From Bacteroidales bacterium (lineage in GTDB: Bacteria > Bacteroidota > Bacteroidia > Bacteroidales > UBA932), in contig JAILLE010000012.1 of NCBI GenBank assembly GCA_024693285.1, forward strand, positions 87,843 to 151,842: 64,000 nucleotides of DNA, given 5' to 3'. The position numbers and the translations under genes are program-made. Shown one piece after another: positions 50,789 through 59,784 of this stretch. The notes beneath the pieces were generated by a model that ran no database searches, was not told the origin of the DNA, and worked only from the letters and a program-made list of their open reading frames with translations. How positions within the stretch are numbered: position 1 is the first letter of the stretch; every line of letters starts with the position of its first letter.

Positions 50789-51758
50789 CATTCATGTTTG
50801 CCCAAGCACTCTGGAAGAAGGGTTCGAGTCTTTCTCTCCTCGCGCAAAAAAGTATTTCCTTGGTGGCAAAATGGTATCTTATATGCTGCCTTATGTGTCT
50901 TTGTCATCCGGAGAGGGACTTGCAGAGAACAAAGGGCACATCTCCCTTTCTGGCGCACAAGAAAAATACTCTGCTGTCATTGATGACGGAGTATTCCGCC
51001 TTACCGAAAAAGGCGAAAGAGGGACATATATTTTAAAGCCGAAATTGACCGGTTTTGATAACCGGGAGTATAGTCCTGCTAACGAGAATCTGACCATGCA
51101 GATTGCCGCACAAGTGTATGGAATCCAGACAGCTGAAAACGCAGTATGCTTCACTAAGAATGGAGAGCAGGTGTATGTAACCAAACGATATGATGTCAAG
51201 AATGATGGGAGTAGGTTACAGCAGGAAGACCTTGCCTCACTTGCGGGCATTACTAAAGAAACACACGGTGAGAACTACAAGTACAATGCACTCGATTATG
51301 TAGGCCTTGCTGAAATAATCAAGAAATATATTCCCGCCTGGCGAATAGAACTTGTAAGATACTTTGATCTTATTCTATTCAACTTTGTCTTTGCCAATGG
51401 AGACGCGCATATTAAGAATTTTTCCGTTCTTCAAACTTCACGAGGAGACTATCGGCTAGCTCCAGCATATGATCTTATCAATACCTTACTGCATATTCCC
51501 GATGGGCATATCTTTGCGTTAGAAAAAGGACTGTACCAGGGTTGGAACAGGGAGTTTGGAGTATACGGATCAGACTTTCAAGTGTTTGGAGAGAGAATTG
51601 GGCTGGACAATAAGATAGTAAAGAGCGAAATTGAACGCTTCTGCGCTGAATACTCCGAAACGGAAAGACTTATTGATAACTCTTTCCTCTCCGATAAGCT
51701 AAAAGAGGATTTTAGAAAGATTTTTCATACCAGAATAAACTCATTCCTTAAGTATTAG
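50778..51758 (+). CDS. hipT: HipT-like kinase toxin
   Basis: A 326-residue HipA-type kinase lacking the N-terminal subdomain. The Gly/Ser loop is ISLSGAQEKYSAV, the nucleotide-binding Lys lies in GTYILKPK, the catalytic loop is NGDAHIKNFSVL and the metal motif LAPAYDLI. HipT of enteropathogenic Escherichia coli targets tryptophanyl-tRNA synthetase; the target here is unknown. Start is the ATG at 50778 or 50781, inside the hipS end. Confidence 0.88.
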   Translation: MMIDIHVCPSTLEEGFESFSPRAKKYFLGGKMVSYMLPYVSLSSGEGLAENKGHISLSGAQEKYSAVIDDGVFRLTEKGERGTYILKPKLTGFDNREYSPANENLTMQIAAQVYGIQTAENAVCFTKNGEQVYVTKRYDVKNDGSRLQQEDLASLAGITKETHGENYKYNALDYVGLAEIIKKYIPAWRIELVRYFDLILFNFVFANGDAHIKNFSVLQTSRGDYRLAPAYDLINTLLHIPDGHIFALEKGLYQGWNREFGVYGSDFQVFGERIGLDNKIVKSEIERFCAEYSETERLIDNSFLSDKLKEDFRKIFHTRINSFLKY

Positions 51759-51935
51759 TACATCTAATCATGGCGGCTGGTTAATATACTGAAGAGTCGC
51801 GACTACATTTCTTCGTATTCAAAGACCCAAAAAGGAATCCGAGTCAATACGAAGTTGAAGTAACGGTTTTCCTGATCCGAGCTTTTTTCTTTACGAACAG
51901 ATCAATAATTGTATCCAATTAAGTAGTAACTGAGG

Positions 51936-52673
51936 ATGAAAGCTAAAGCCAAGAGATTTGCGAAGTATTACGACCAATGCCGGTTGCCGAAATGGGTAAT
52001 AGTGTTGGGTATTGTATTGCTGGCTTTTGGTATCGTGGCGGCTGGTGTGACCGCCATCTTCCACGATAAGTATTCGTCAATCTTTGGGGCGTGGGAGTCC
52101 GCCCTCACCAATGTTTGGTTCATAGCTTTTGTCGCTCTTATTGGTGTTGGAGCATTAATCTCACTCGGTTATCCTCTCCTGACGGCTATTGGTGCCGGTT
52201 TATGGGTACTATTATCAAAGCCGGAACCGGAAGTGATCGAGGAACAACCTACTCTGGAAATGCTCGTGGTCAAGGAAGAGGCTCCCGCTGCTGAAGAGAA
52301 AGACCAGAAGCAGGAACGAGTAATCATCAATGAGGCCCGCCTCCGTACCATCTTTGACTCGCAGTTTATGAAAAGTTGGTCGGGTGAATTGGGGAAAAAA
52401 TACATTGATAAAGTCGTCGAGGACTTGCAATTCGTCCGTGATAATTATAGGCAAGGAGCCAAAGATAACGTCCATTTTGCTAACAAACATATCTACGAGA
52501 TAGCCGGGCTTCTTCATAAAATGAAGTACTTTACTGAATTTACTAATACCTTCACGGACTTGTGTTGCGCACTCTTTGAGTGTCTGTATATCGACTTGCC
52601 GGAGCGCGATAATATCAAGAAATATCAAGAGTATTCCGACCAGGTCAAGAAGCGTTTCTACTACCTTCTCTAA
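51936..52673 (+). CDS. Two- to three-helix membrane protein, unknown
   Basis: A 245-residue protein. Hydrophobic helices at about 21-42 (VIVLGIVLLAFGIVAAGVTA) and about 60-95 (FIAFVALIGVGALISLGYPL and onward) are followed by a Glu-rich linker (about 98-130) and a helical cytoplasmic domain ending QVKKRFYYLL. It is not recognised. It stands alone, 177 bases after hipT, and is followed by its own terminator. A membrane-linked defence or stress role is possible only by location. Confidence 0.6.
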   Translation: MKAKAKRFAKYYDQCRLPKWVIVLGIVLLAFGIVAAGVTAIFHDKYSSIFGAWESALTNVWFIAFVALIGVGALISLGYPLLTAIGAGLWVLLSKPEPEVIEEQPTLEMLVVKEEAPAAEEKDQKQERVIINEARLRTIFDSQFMKSWSGELGKKYIDKVVEDLQFVRDNYRQGAKDNVHFANKHIYEIAGLLHKMKYFTEFTNTFTDLCCALFECLYIDLPERDNIKKYQEYSDQVKKRFYYLL

Positions 52674-52705
52674 GGGAGAATAATCCGGAATTATAATCCG
52701 GTCCG

Positions 52706-52746
52706 TGCCGACAATTGATTGATTATCATTCAATTGCCGGCATTTT
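52706..52746 (+). terminator. Terminator after the membrane protein gene
   Basis: The inverted repeat TGCCGACAATTGA / TTCAATTGCCGGCA with a 10-base loop is followed by TTTT. Confidence 0.7.
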
Positions 52747-53131
52747 CGTTTAATCTCTTTCTTTGTTCTACCAAAAAATCTAATATATGTTTGTCACGGC
52801 CAATCAGGAGCCGTGAGATTTCCGACCACGTGTTCCGGAGGCCCGAAGCCAAATGAGATCCCCATCGGAAAGGGGGTCAAGAGAGGCAGAATTCCAAAAC
52901 ATAGAGAAGAGTGACGTGTACATTCAAACTGGGCATCCATGTCGTTGAGATTTCGAGCGATTTGTAGAGCGGATTAGTTTAGTGACATCACGTGTTGACA
53001 GAATCCTGAACACTTACATGATTCTGCCTGAATCATCGATTGCACTTGCCGAACGCCTTTTTCTTAGCAATAAGATGAAACGGTACTACTTGAGAATTGT
53101 CAACGAGAGGATAGCATGATTCATTAGGGTT
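52747..53131. other. Non-coding stretch
   Basis: About 385 bp in which neither strand shows a frame with protein-like content or a recognisable RNA. A run GGAAAGGGGGTCAAGAGAGG and AT-rich parts only. Confidence 0.4.
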
Positions 53132-53466
53132 TCAGACTAACCACAATTCAATGTAATTAGTTGGAGTCACTGAAATAATCCCGGTGTTATATTGGAGAAT
53201 CAGCACTAACTTGCCCCCCCCTTCAGACGCAGGAGTGAACTTTGCAGCAGAACTTCCACGAAGTTGGCAAATTACCAGTAGTTAATCCTTTGTCATCAAC
53301 CGCAATAATTCTCTTGTTGAAAGAAATTACGACTGAAGTTCTCTTTGATGGAACTGTACCACAGGTTCTGAAATAATTACCCGCTGCCACATCTTCGAGA
53401 GTTTTGCAACAGCTCTTTCGCGGATATAAATAGTGTTTTACTACCAGTTACATCTGAAACTGCTTT
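53132..53466 (-). pseudogene. Decayed gene, three frames, family unknown
   Basis: Minus-strand frames with protein-like content follow each other: AVSDVTGSKTLFISAKELLQ, then EDVAAGNYFRTCGTVPSKRT with SVVISFNKRIIAVDDKGLTT, then AAKFTPASEGGGKLVLILQY with NTGIISVTPTNYIELWLV and TGA. Two frameshifts separate them and there is no start codon. The style (short strands, Gly and Thr) suggests a fibre or surface protein end. It lies directly downstream of the HNH gene on the same strand. Confidence 0.45.
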
Positions 53467-53525
53467 TTATTTCGCTCGAATAATCGGACAACTGTACAGA
53501 ACCAGTACCTCCTAAACTATTTCTA

Positions 53526-53846
53526 TTATTCTGTTATTTCAATGTTATGGTTGCCTTCAGCAGTAACTTTTGTTTTTAAGCGTTTATTCTGTCGACAATC
53601 ATTATTATACCATTGAAGTGGTCGAGCATTTGAAACCCAATCCTCGCCTCCTTTGGATTTCGGCTTAATATGGTCTATTTGCCACTTAAAACTTGTGTGT
53701 GACTCATTCGCTGACGGTGCCCCATAATTTCTTCTGTACATCCATGCACCACATTGATCTTTACGCCAAACATTAGGATCATAAGGAGGGCATACTTTGC
53801 CCTTTTCCCAAATCCTTTGAATCTCCTCTGGTGTCCAATCTGCCAT
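53526..53846 (-). CDS. HNH endonuclease-like protein
   Basis: A 106-residue protein with an HNH core: FKWQIDHIKPKSKGGEDWVS (the DH pair), then the Asn and His-like positions in NARPLQWYNNDCRQNKR. The front half contains CPPYDPNVWRKDQCGAWMYR. Small stand-alone HNH proteins of this type nick or cut DNA. It lies 76 bases after a trypsin-like protease gene on the same strand, so the protease may control it; that is inference. Confidence 0.78.
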   Translation of the reverse strand: MADWTPEEIQRIWEKGKVCPPYDPNVWRKDQCGAWMYRRNYGAPSANESHTSFKWQIDHIKPKSKGGEDWVSNARPLQWYNNDCRQNKRLKTKVTAEGNHNIEITE

Positions 53847-53922
53847 AATAGTTTAGTTTAAACGTTATTAATTCTTATAAACCGATACCTTCTTGTAGAT
53901 AATAATGTTTCGTTACATCACC

Positions 53923-54780
53923 TCACAATTCGAACTGTGGTACAACACCGTTTTGTATGGTTTCTGGTATTAAACCGTAATACCACACTTGTCCCAGATC
54001 AAATGAATAATGCAAAACAGCTGGATTCCCATCAACATCAATGGTAATTCGGTTGAACAATGGTTCGCCGGAATAGATTCCAAGGCAATAGAATCTCTTT
54101 TCCTTCATGAAAACTAAGTAACCTTCCTTATCCAAATCCTCCATCCGGGGCTTGGTTATCACAAGGCTCCCTGATGAACCAGGAAAGAGTTTGGCATCAA
54201 TAGCAAAGCCCTTAGTGCCTCTAAAATTCGCGCCCCACATGGAAGCAATTATACCATATTTGACAATAGGATAAAGGTTTGCGGAATCATAAAAACCTCT
54301 TGGATAACCAATGACAATAACATCATCGCTAGACTCGATTGGAAGCTTTGACCTGTCTGCCAGGTTATCTTCCTCTATTGGGCATATCGTCACGTTCAAA
54401 TCATTATATTTCGCGAGTTCTGTATCCACCTTCTCGCAAATATCTATTACGCAGACATCAATCCCCGTATCAGGCAAGACTCTGGCTTTTTGTAGCAACT
54501 CAGCTTGGCTCATTGTCATCTCTAACCAAATGAGTTTTTGTGAGGCCTTCTCCTCCGCACGAACACGGAATGTTAGGTTATCAACCAGATGCTTCTTCTT
54601 GGTGGAATCCTCTTTGGAATAAACCACATGGCGGTTGGTCACCAGCCAATAGTTACCCAACTTACCATCTTTCATAGCAGGCTCCTTCTGTCGGAAGAAG
54701 AATCCCGTGCCGCTAAAAGTTATCCCCTGCCACTCTGTCGTAATCAGAGTCGTAATGAATAAAAACTGTTTGTCTAACAT
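53923..54780 (-). CDS. Trypsin-like serine protease
   Basis: A 285-residue chymotrypsin-fold protein. His in VTNRHVVYS, Asp in GIDVCVIDI and Ser in FPGSSGSLVI form the triad; DDVIVIGYPRGFYD is the conserved strand before the S1 pocket. The ATG at 54780 is chosen over a TTG at 54807. There is no signal peptide. It differs from the protease at 48579 in having almost no N-terminal extension. Downstream is an HNH nuclease gene. Confidence 0.83.
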   Translation of the reverse strand: MLDKQFLFITTLITTEWQGITFSGTGFFFRQKEPAMKDGKLGNYWLVTNRHVVYSKEDSTKKKHLVDNLTFRVRAEEKASQKLIWLEMTMSQAELLQKARVLPDTGIDVCVIDICEKVDTELAKYNDLNVTICPIEEDNLADRSKLPIESSDDVIVIGYPRGFYDSANLYPIVKYGIIASMWGANFRGTKGFAIDAKLFPGSSGSLVITKPRMEDLDKEGYLVFMKEKRFYCLGIYSGEPLFNRITIDVDGNPAVLHYSFDLGQVWYYGLIPETIQNGVVPQFEL

Positions 54781-54817
54781 ATTTACTAATACTAATTCAA
54801 AAAACAATCCCTACTAC

Positions 54818-56068
54818 TTACTCATGCAAAAAAACAGTTTGGACAAACTTATATATATCACGAGCATTCGACATATTAAAGGCGACAGAAGATAGCCCAA
54901 TCTCACCCCCGTTCTTGAGAATCTCCTTCTTTATAAGTTTCATATAAATACTTGACTGATCCTCTAGACCAATACCTATCGATTCAAGATCCCTACGGAT
55001 CTTCCTTGAATCTCTCAAACTACTCAGGTTAGGGGTCGGACATTCCGGATCAGTCGCAAGAAAGCACGGATACCATGAACCAAGGCTTGGTTTAAAAAAA
55101 GGCGAGTATTGAGCTATTTCCTGCAGACCGATCATACGCACCTCCCTGAAAACCATCGCCGTCTCTGACAACAACCCACAAGAGAAAGGATTCCTGCATG
55201 GGGAAACTTCGGCCTCATAATATCTGACTCTTGTTTTATCCGCTGGCTCAACCCATCTCGTCTTCCTGATTATACTCTCCGGAACGATATAACCTCTTAA
55301 TCTCCCATACCAAACTTCAAGTTCACTAGATGTGACGCTGATGAGCCGGTCTTTGATTGTTGTCCTAATATAAGATGAAAACCGGTCCTCCATATTATTC
55401 AGCTTGAACCCCAGTAATCCAGAAAGACGGGATATATAGAGAAGCCCCTCGCCACAAAGAAGGATCTTTTTAGGGAAAGTCCCCTCTTTAGAGTTGAATC
55501 GGATAATATATAGATCATTATCTGGGGAATAGCCCTCAAGAGCAAAATCATAGTACTTGAGTTTCGAGGCGTTAATCGGCCCACTAACCTCCATTGCCCT
55601 AAGCCAAGCTGCTGGAGACTCTCGTGGCATTTGATTGAAATTAACAAAATAGCTATCGATCCCTTTCACATCACTGTTATGAACACTGACAAAAGGAGCA
55701 TAATCCCTTGTCCCTGGAATCCTGAATAGAGAACAAGTTGAGTTAAGAGGCCAAAACTTCCCGGCTCCAGGGTCTTCCAAGTAATTACTGATGCCATCTT
55801 GTACAAATTGAGTAGATCCGAACAAGCCCTCATCAATGCGAAAAAAACAATAACCGTCCACAGCTTTGACAGTTCTTATGTATTCAGCCTTGGAAATGAA
55901 TGCACCCGCATGCCTTCGCCCAAAATCTCTGGCGGCCTTGCGGACAATATCATTGACTCTGCTTTTGGGAATAACATAGGAAGGGTCAATCGAATATTTG
56001 ATCTCCTGCCCATTTGCCGAAATCATATTCAAAAATGCTATGATCAGCAAAACGATTCTTTTTGTCAT
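54818..56068 (-). CDS. Exported protein of unknown family
   Basis: A 416-residue protein with signal peptide MTKRIVLLIIAFLNMISANG then QE. The mature part shows mixed alpha/beta composition (YYDFALEGYSPDNDLYIIRF) and no motif I can name. It overlaps the propeller lipoprotein gene by 4 bases (ATGA) and closes the DUF1573/Cys-rich peptide/propeller operon, so it probably acts with them in the periplasm or outer membrane. Confidence 0.6.
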   Translation of the reverse strand: MTKRIVLLIIAFLNMISANGQEIKYSIDPSYVIPKSRVNDIVRKAARDFGRRHAGAFISKAEYIRTVKAVDGYCFFRIDEGLFGSTQFVQDGISNYLEDPGAGKFWPLNSTCSLFRIPGTRDYAPFVSVHNSDVKGIDSYFVNFNQMPRESPAAWLRAMEVSGPINASKLKYYDFALEGYSPDNDLYIIRFNSKEGTFPKKILLCGEGLLYISRLSGLLGFKLNNMEDRFSSYIRTTIKDRLISVTSSELEVWYGRLRGYIVPESIIRKTRWVEPADKTRVRYYEAEVSPCRNPFSCGLLSETAMVFREVRMIGLQEIAQYSPFFKPSLGSWYPCFLATDPECPTPNLSSLRDSRKIRRDLESIGIGLEDQSSIYMKLIKKEILKNGGEIGLSSVAFNMSNARDIYKFVQTVFLHE

Positions 56069-57249
56069 ATCCTGAATCTTATGATTCTGAAATACTCATT
56101 TCGGAAATCAGCTCCGGCATCGGCGTAAATCCATCCGTCACTTGCCCCGATTATCTTTATGTCATCATGACAATCAAAGGTCGAGACAAGATAATCGCCA
56201 TCATACACTTGTAATATCCATTTCCCCTCATCTGTAAAACAAGTCCGGAATACGTGGCCGCCAGCCGAGGCGAGGCGGCAGTAGTGGCCATGAGTTTCTC
56301 TTTGGGATTTGAACGTATATTCATACTCTTCGAAAGACCTTGTCTGGGGGAATGAGAGGGATATCCGATCCTCTCCAACTCCATAACTATATAATGGATT
56401 TCCATCAAGATCAAGCACATAGATATTCGGATCAGCACCGAATGACACATGAATACGGTCGTTTTGGACAAAAAAGTCATACGTGGCGAATACAGGGATA
56501 TTCTTATTGTGATACACAGGCGGATACCTTCCTAGCAACTTCTTCGTTTCCGCTATCGACCCAGGGACAAAGGATAGCAAAACGCTAGCTTCCTTCCAAT
56601 AACGTTTAGAGGTTACGGACTTATCATAGCCGTTTAGTTTTGGATGTTCAATTATGACCGGCATATAAAAAACACCGTCGAAAGAATAGACACGTTCGCA
56701 TTCGAAATTATAGTCATATACTTGAGGATCCAGCAAATCCGGAGATAGTAACCTATCTTTCCATTTAGATGTATCCACCTTTTCATCCATCAGCATTATC
56801 CATGTTTCCCTCTGATAAGAAAGCAATGAATCCCTGTCATCAAACACTTGAATAAAAAGGTTCTTATCGTTGACAACAAGGTGCTTCCGCTGGTTATCCC
56901 AAGCACTGGCCCAAGAGGTCCCCGTCACTTCCCCAGGTCCTCGTCCCTCTTTGATGTTCTCACAGATAAAGCGTCCATCTAATGAGTAATGCTTTATTCC
57001 TACTGAGAAATGATCCAGAAAAACAAGCCCAGAATCACATAATAGCCATTGCCCAGACAAAGAAGACATCGCACCAGGGCAATAGATAGTATCCGCCACC
57101 AGTTCAGATAACTCGTTCGTTAGTCTTTCACCACGATGTTCCAAGTTGTAATAGGCTGACCCTTCTCTCACACATGACACTAGAAGCACACACAAGGCAC
57201 CTATCACACTGATGAAAGGCCAATCAAATCGTGGGGGCACTCGCATCAT
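56065..57249 (-). CDS. 6-bladed beta-propeller lipoprotein (BF4221-like)
   Basis: A 394-residue lipoprotein; signal ending VIGALCVLLVSC. The propeller signature GRGPGEVTGTSWASA is at about 95-110 and repeated blades follow (FVQNDRIHVSFGADPNIYVL). Proteins of this family occur in Bacteroidetes next to small NVEALA-type exported peptides, as here. Its start overlaps the Cys-rich peptide gene by 26 bases. Function unknown; binding of the small peptide is a reasonable guess. Confidence 0.8.
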   Translation of the reverse strand: MMRVPPRFDWPFISVIGALCVLLVSCVREGSAYYNLEHRGERLTNELSELVADTIYCPGAMSSLSGQWLLCDSGLVFLDHFSVGIKHYSLDGRFICENIKEGRGPGEVTGTSWASAWDNQRKHLVVNDKNLFIQVFDDRDSLLSYQRETWIMLMDEKVDTSKWKDRLLSPDLLDPQVYDYNFECERVYSFDGVFYMPVIIEHPKLNGYDKSVTSKRYWKEASVLLSFVPGSIAETKKLLGRYPPVYHNKNIPVFATYDFFVQNDRIHVSFGADPNIYVLDLDGNPLYSYGVGEDRISLSFPQTRSFEEYEYTFKSQRETHGHYCRLASAGGHVFRTCFTDEGKWILQVYDGDYLVSTFDCHDDIKIIGASDGWIYADAGADFRNEYFRIIRFRI

Positions 57250-57496
57250 CCGTTGAATTACCAGGACAGTTCATGGTATACTCTGTACAATCAATTGGCT
57301 CATCATCCACTGCACATTTTGGACGGAGTGAGATTAAATTCCCTCCATAGCACCCGTCATGCTTGCATCGGCAACGATTCATCTCATCAATAGGTATTTC
57401 AGGCATTTCAGGGATTTCACCTGAAGATGCCGTAAAACAGAAAGAAAACAAGAACAATGTCACAATAGACGTAACATAATAACGAAATCTCTTCAT
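57224..57496 (-). CDS. Small exported Cys-rich peptide (NVEALA-like)
   Basis: A 90-residue protein: signal peptide YYVTSIVTLFLFSFCFTASS, then a short mature part with six cysteines (RCRCKHDGCYGG, PKCAVDD, IDCTEYTMNC). It lacks the NVEALA tag itself, but size, Cys pattern and the neighbouring propeller gene are as in that family. It overlaps the DUF1573 gene by 4 bases. Confidence 0.7.
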   Translation of the reverse strand: MKRFRYYVTSIVTLFLFSFCFTASSGEIPEMPEIPIDEMNRCRCKHDGCYGGNLISLRPKCAVDDEPIDCTEYTMNCPGNSTDDASAPTI

Positions 57497-57912
57497 GGTT
57501 TTAAAACATTTAAATTTACTCTTATGATATAATATTCATTCTCACCATTGGTCAGAAGTTTAAGGACCACTGTTTGAGGACCAAGTTTCCCTTTAGTGGA
57601 CACATGAATAGCCACACTATCTTCATCACCTGGAGGAAGCACTTTCTTGTCTACTGCGACATCGGTACAATTGCAAGTTTTGATAATATCGTAAATAACC
57701 AAATCTTCTTCCCCAACATTAGTAAAACGAATAGCAATGTCCGCAATCTCACCTTGTAATATCTCTCCATAATCGACAATTCGTTTATCGACAAAATGGA
57801 GTTTTGCGGGAGCCTTCGTAACAAAGGGTAAAACTCGCTCCGCATGGACTGACGTCAAGAAAAAAGCGAAGACTATTTCTACAAGTGATATACAATGAAA
57901 ACACGCATTCAT
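57493..57912 (-). CDS. DUF1573 domain protein
   Basis: A 139-residue exported protein, signal ending near VHAER. The Ig-like DUF1573 domain shows DYGEILQGEIADIAIRFTNV, the typical CNCTD pair (usually CSCT) and a terminal strand YYIIRVNLNVLKP. It is the first gene of the peptide/propeller operon with a good promoter upstream. DUF1573 proteins are frequent with secreted peptides in Bacteroidetes; exact role unknown. Confidence 0.8.
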   Translation of the reverse strand: MNACFHCISLVEIVFAFFLTSVHAERVLPFVTKAPAKLHFVDKRIVDYGEILQGEIADIAIRFTNVGEEDLVIYDIIKTCNCTDVAVDKKVLPPGDEDSVAIHVSTKGKLGPQTVVLKLLTNGENEYYIIRVNLNVLKP

Positions 57913-57949
57913 ACACCCAAAGCATATTGATAGTAAAATCTTCCAGCCA

Positions 57950-57980
57950 CAAAATTATATAACAATTATCCTGTTCGCAA
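57950..57980 (-). promoter_or_regulatory. Promoter of the DUF1573/peptide/propeller operon
   Basis: TTG (57980-57978), 20 bases, TAATTTTG (57957-57950) on the minus strand, close to the full consensus; start about 30 bases before the ATG at 57912. Confidence 0.6.
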
Positions 57981-58125
57981 AAAAGGCGGCCTATTTTTCT
58001 TGATACAGAAGTCATTGAATATCAACTCATAATAGGAACGGTCCAACTATCGCACCCAACAGAATAATCTCTGCTGGGGATTTCTTGAATAGGACAATAG
58101 GTATAAAAACAGAACAATCGTACTC

Positions 58126-59757
58126 TTATCGACGGACAGGAATAAATGAAAGAAACAAATCCATGTCTGCTGGGGATTGAGCTTTTATCGCTTTCACAAG
58201 TCGTTGTCGGGAGTCATATATATTCTGTCGGCTTCTCTTTCCCATGAGCACTGTGATTGTGGTATAGGAAAGTCTCTGAACAAGAAAACCGAAAAGAGTA
58301 ATTTGTGACTCCGGCAAACCCTGAACCTGCTTACGGAGTTTTGTAATCACCATCCCATGAGCGTTGTCAACATTAGCCAGAAAACGTAGACGGAAATCAT
58401 CATCAGACCTAAACTGGCCAACAACACGACTGAATGCTTCGGCCACATCTCTATCATTAGCTCGACCTGTCATATCGTATGCTTCTATTATTCTCTCGAA
58501 AGACTCAAAGCCTAATCGACCAATCTCCTCACTGGCAATACGGTACTGCTCCATAGTGATCTGCCTACGCATATCTTCAAGTTTCCGGTATTTCTGTTTC
58601 TTCTTGAAAATGGCGATAGTAACTATCGAACTAAAAGCAAACAAAAACACGATTAAGCAGGAGACAATCGTGATGTGTCGCTTCCCCCTTCCAAGGTGTT
58701 CAATAGTCGACACCAAAAAGATATTTTGTGCCTTGACTATGGATTGTTCAAGAGTTTTGGTAGTGACTGTGTCCATATGAGAATAGGACTCTTGCAGACG
58801 AGCCAAGGCTGTTTTCGTATCACCTTCCAGCATCTTTATCCTATAATCAAGATCCAAAATATATGCAAGATCCGCATCTCCTTCAACCGCATCATATGCC
58901 GCCGAGACATATCGCTCACTTTCAGTTTCCTTTCCTATTAAGGCGTTGGCATAAGCGTAGTTCCCCAAATCTCTACATGTAGGTGAATAGCCCAGTCTTT
59001 CAGCCTTTGAAAGGCGCTCTAACGCAAAAGCGGCATTAGGTGACTCGCCATAAAGCATCAATTCGGCCGATCTTGCTAGAGCCTCATGGAGTCTCAAAAC
59101 ATCTCCCTTTTCATCCGCAATGGCTATAGCTTCTTCAAACAAGCTGTCAGCCTTGGCAATCATCGAGTTATCAAAACACGCAACAGCCATTTTTATCCGG
59201 GCATCATCCTTATGAACTTCATCACCGGCGATATTGAATAACTCCATCGCACGCTCTATACTGGACAATTCCTCGGGATAATTGAAAGTAGCTTTATATA
59301 TTGATGACTGACGTCTAGCAGCAAGAGCGGCGTAATGAACATCCCTCAAAGTCTCCGCATCCGATTGAGCGCGCATAAACCAAACTGTGGCTTCTTCCAA
59401 CAACCCTGCATCCTGAAGTTGGTCGCCATAATAGTATTCCGAGAGCATCCTTCTTCTTTTGCTTCCGAAGCGTGAGAACCACTCAGAAGCCCTCTCCATA
59501 TCATTAACTAGTCTTCCGTCATTCTCATGAATCTTATCTAATGCTATGGCACGAACAAGCATGATCCTTTCCTTGAGCTGTTTGGAACGAAGTGACAATG
59601 TGTCAATCCTACCGATCACTTCAAGTGTCTCTAACGGGTAAATTCCCGATGTCTTCTCTGCAGATTGGATGAGTTTTCTATAGTGTTCACGGTCGCATGA
59701 TGAAATAATAATAATAATCGTAATAAAGAATAATAATCTGTTTAGTCTAACTACCAT
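58126..59757 (-). CDS. TPR lipoprotein regulator (DUF6377-like)
   Basis: A 543-residue protein: lipoprotein-type signal FFITIIIIISSC, TPR-like helical repeats (about 25-340), a transmembrane helix at about 350-372 (CLIVFLFAFSSIVTIAIF) followed by a coiled coil (KKKQKYRKLEDMRRQITMEQ), and a C-terminal cytoplasmic part with a LuxR-like HTH (QITLFGFLVQRLSYTTITVL, GKRSRQNIYDSRQRLVKAI). This is the layout of Bacteroidetes TPR regulators that sense periplasmic peptides. It may control the operon downstream. A TTG start at 59784 is less likely. Confidence 0.8.
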   Translation of the reverse strand: MVVRLNRLLFFITIIIIISSCDREHYRKLIQSAEKTSGIYPLETLEVIGRIDTLSLRSKQLKERIMLVRAIALDKIHENDGRLVNDMERASEWFSRFGSKRRRMLSEYYYGDQLQDAGLLEEATVWFMRAQSDAETLRDVHYAALAARRQSSIYKATFNYPEELSSIERAMELFNIAGDEVHKDDARIKMAVACFDNSMIAKADSLFEEAIAIADEKGDVLRLHEALARSAELMLYGESPNAAFALERLSKAERLGYSPTCRDLGNYAYANALIGKETESERYVSAAYDAVEGDADLAYILDLDYRIKMLEGDTKTALARLQESYSHMDTVTTKTLEQSIVKAQNIFLVSTIEHLGRGKRHITIVSCLIVFLFAFSSIVTIAIFKKKQKYRKLEDMRRQITMEQYRIASEEIGRLGFESFERIIEAYDMTGRANDRDVAEAFSRVVGQFRSDDDFRLRFLANVDNAHGMVITKLRKQVQGLPESQITLFGFLVQRLSYTTITVLMGKRSRQNIYDSRQRLVKAIKAQSPADMDLFLSFIPVRR

Positions 59758-59784
59758 ATGAGAAATCTGAAGTGCTGAAAACAA

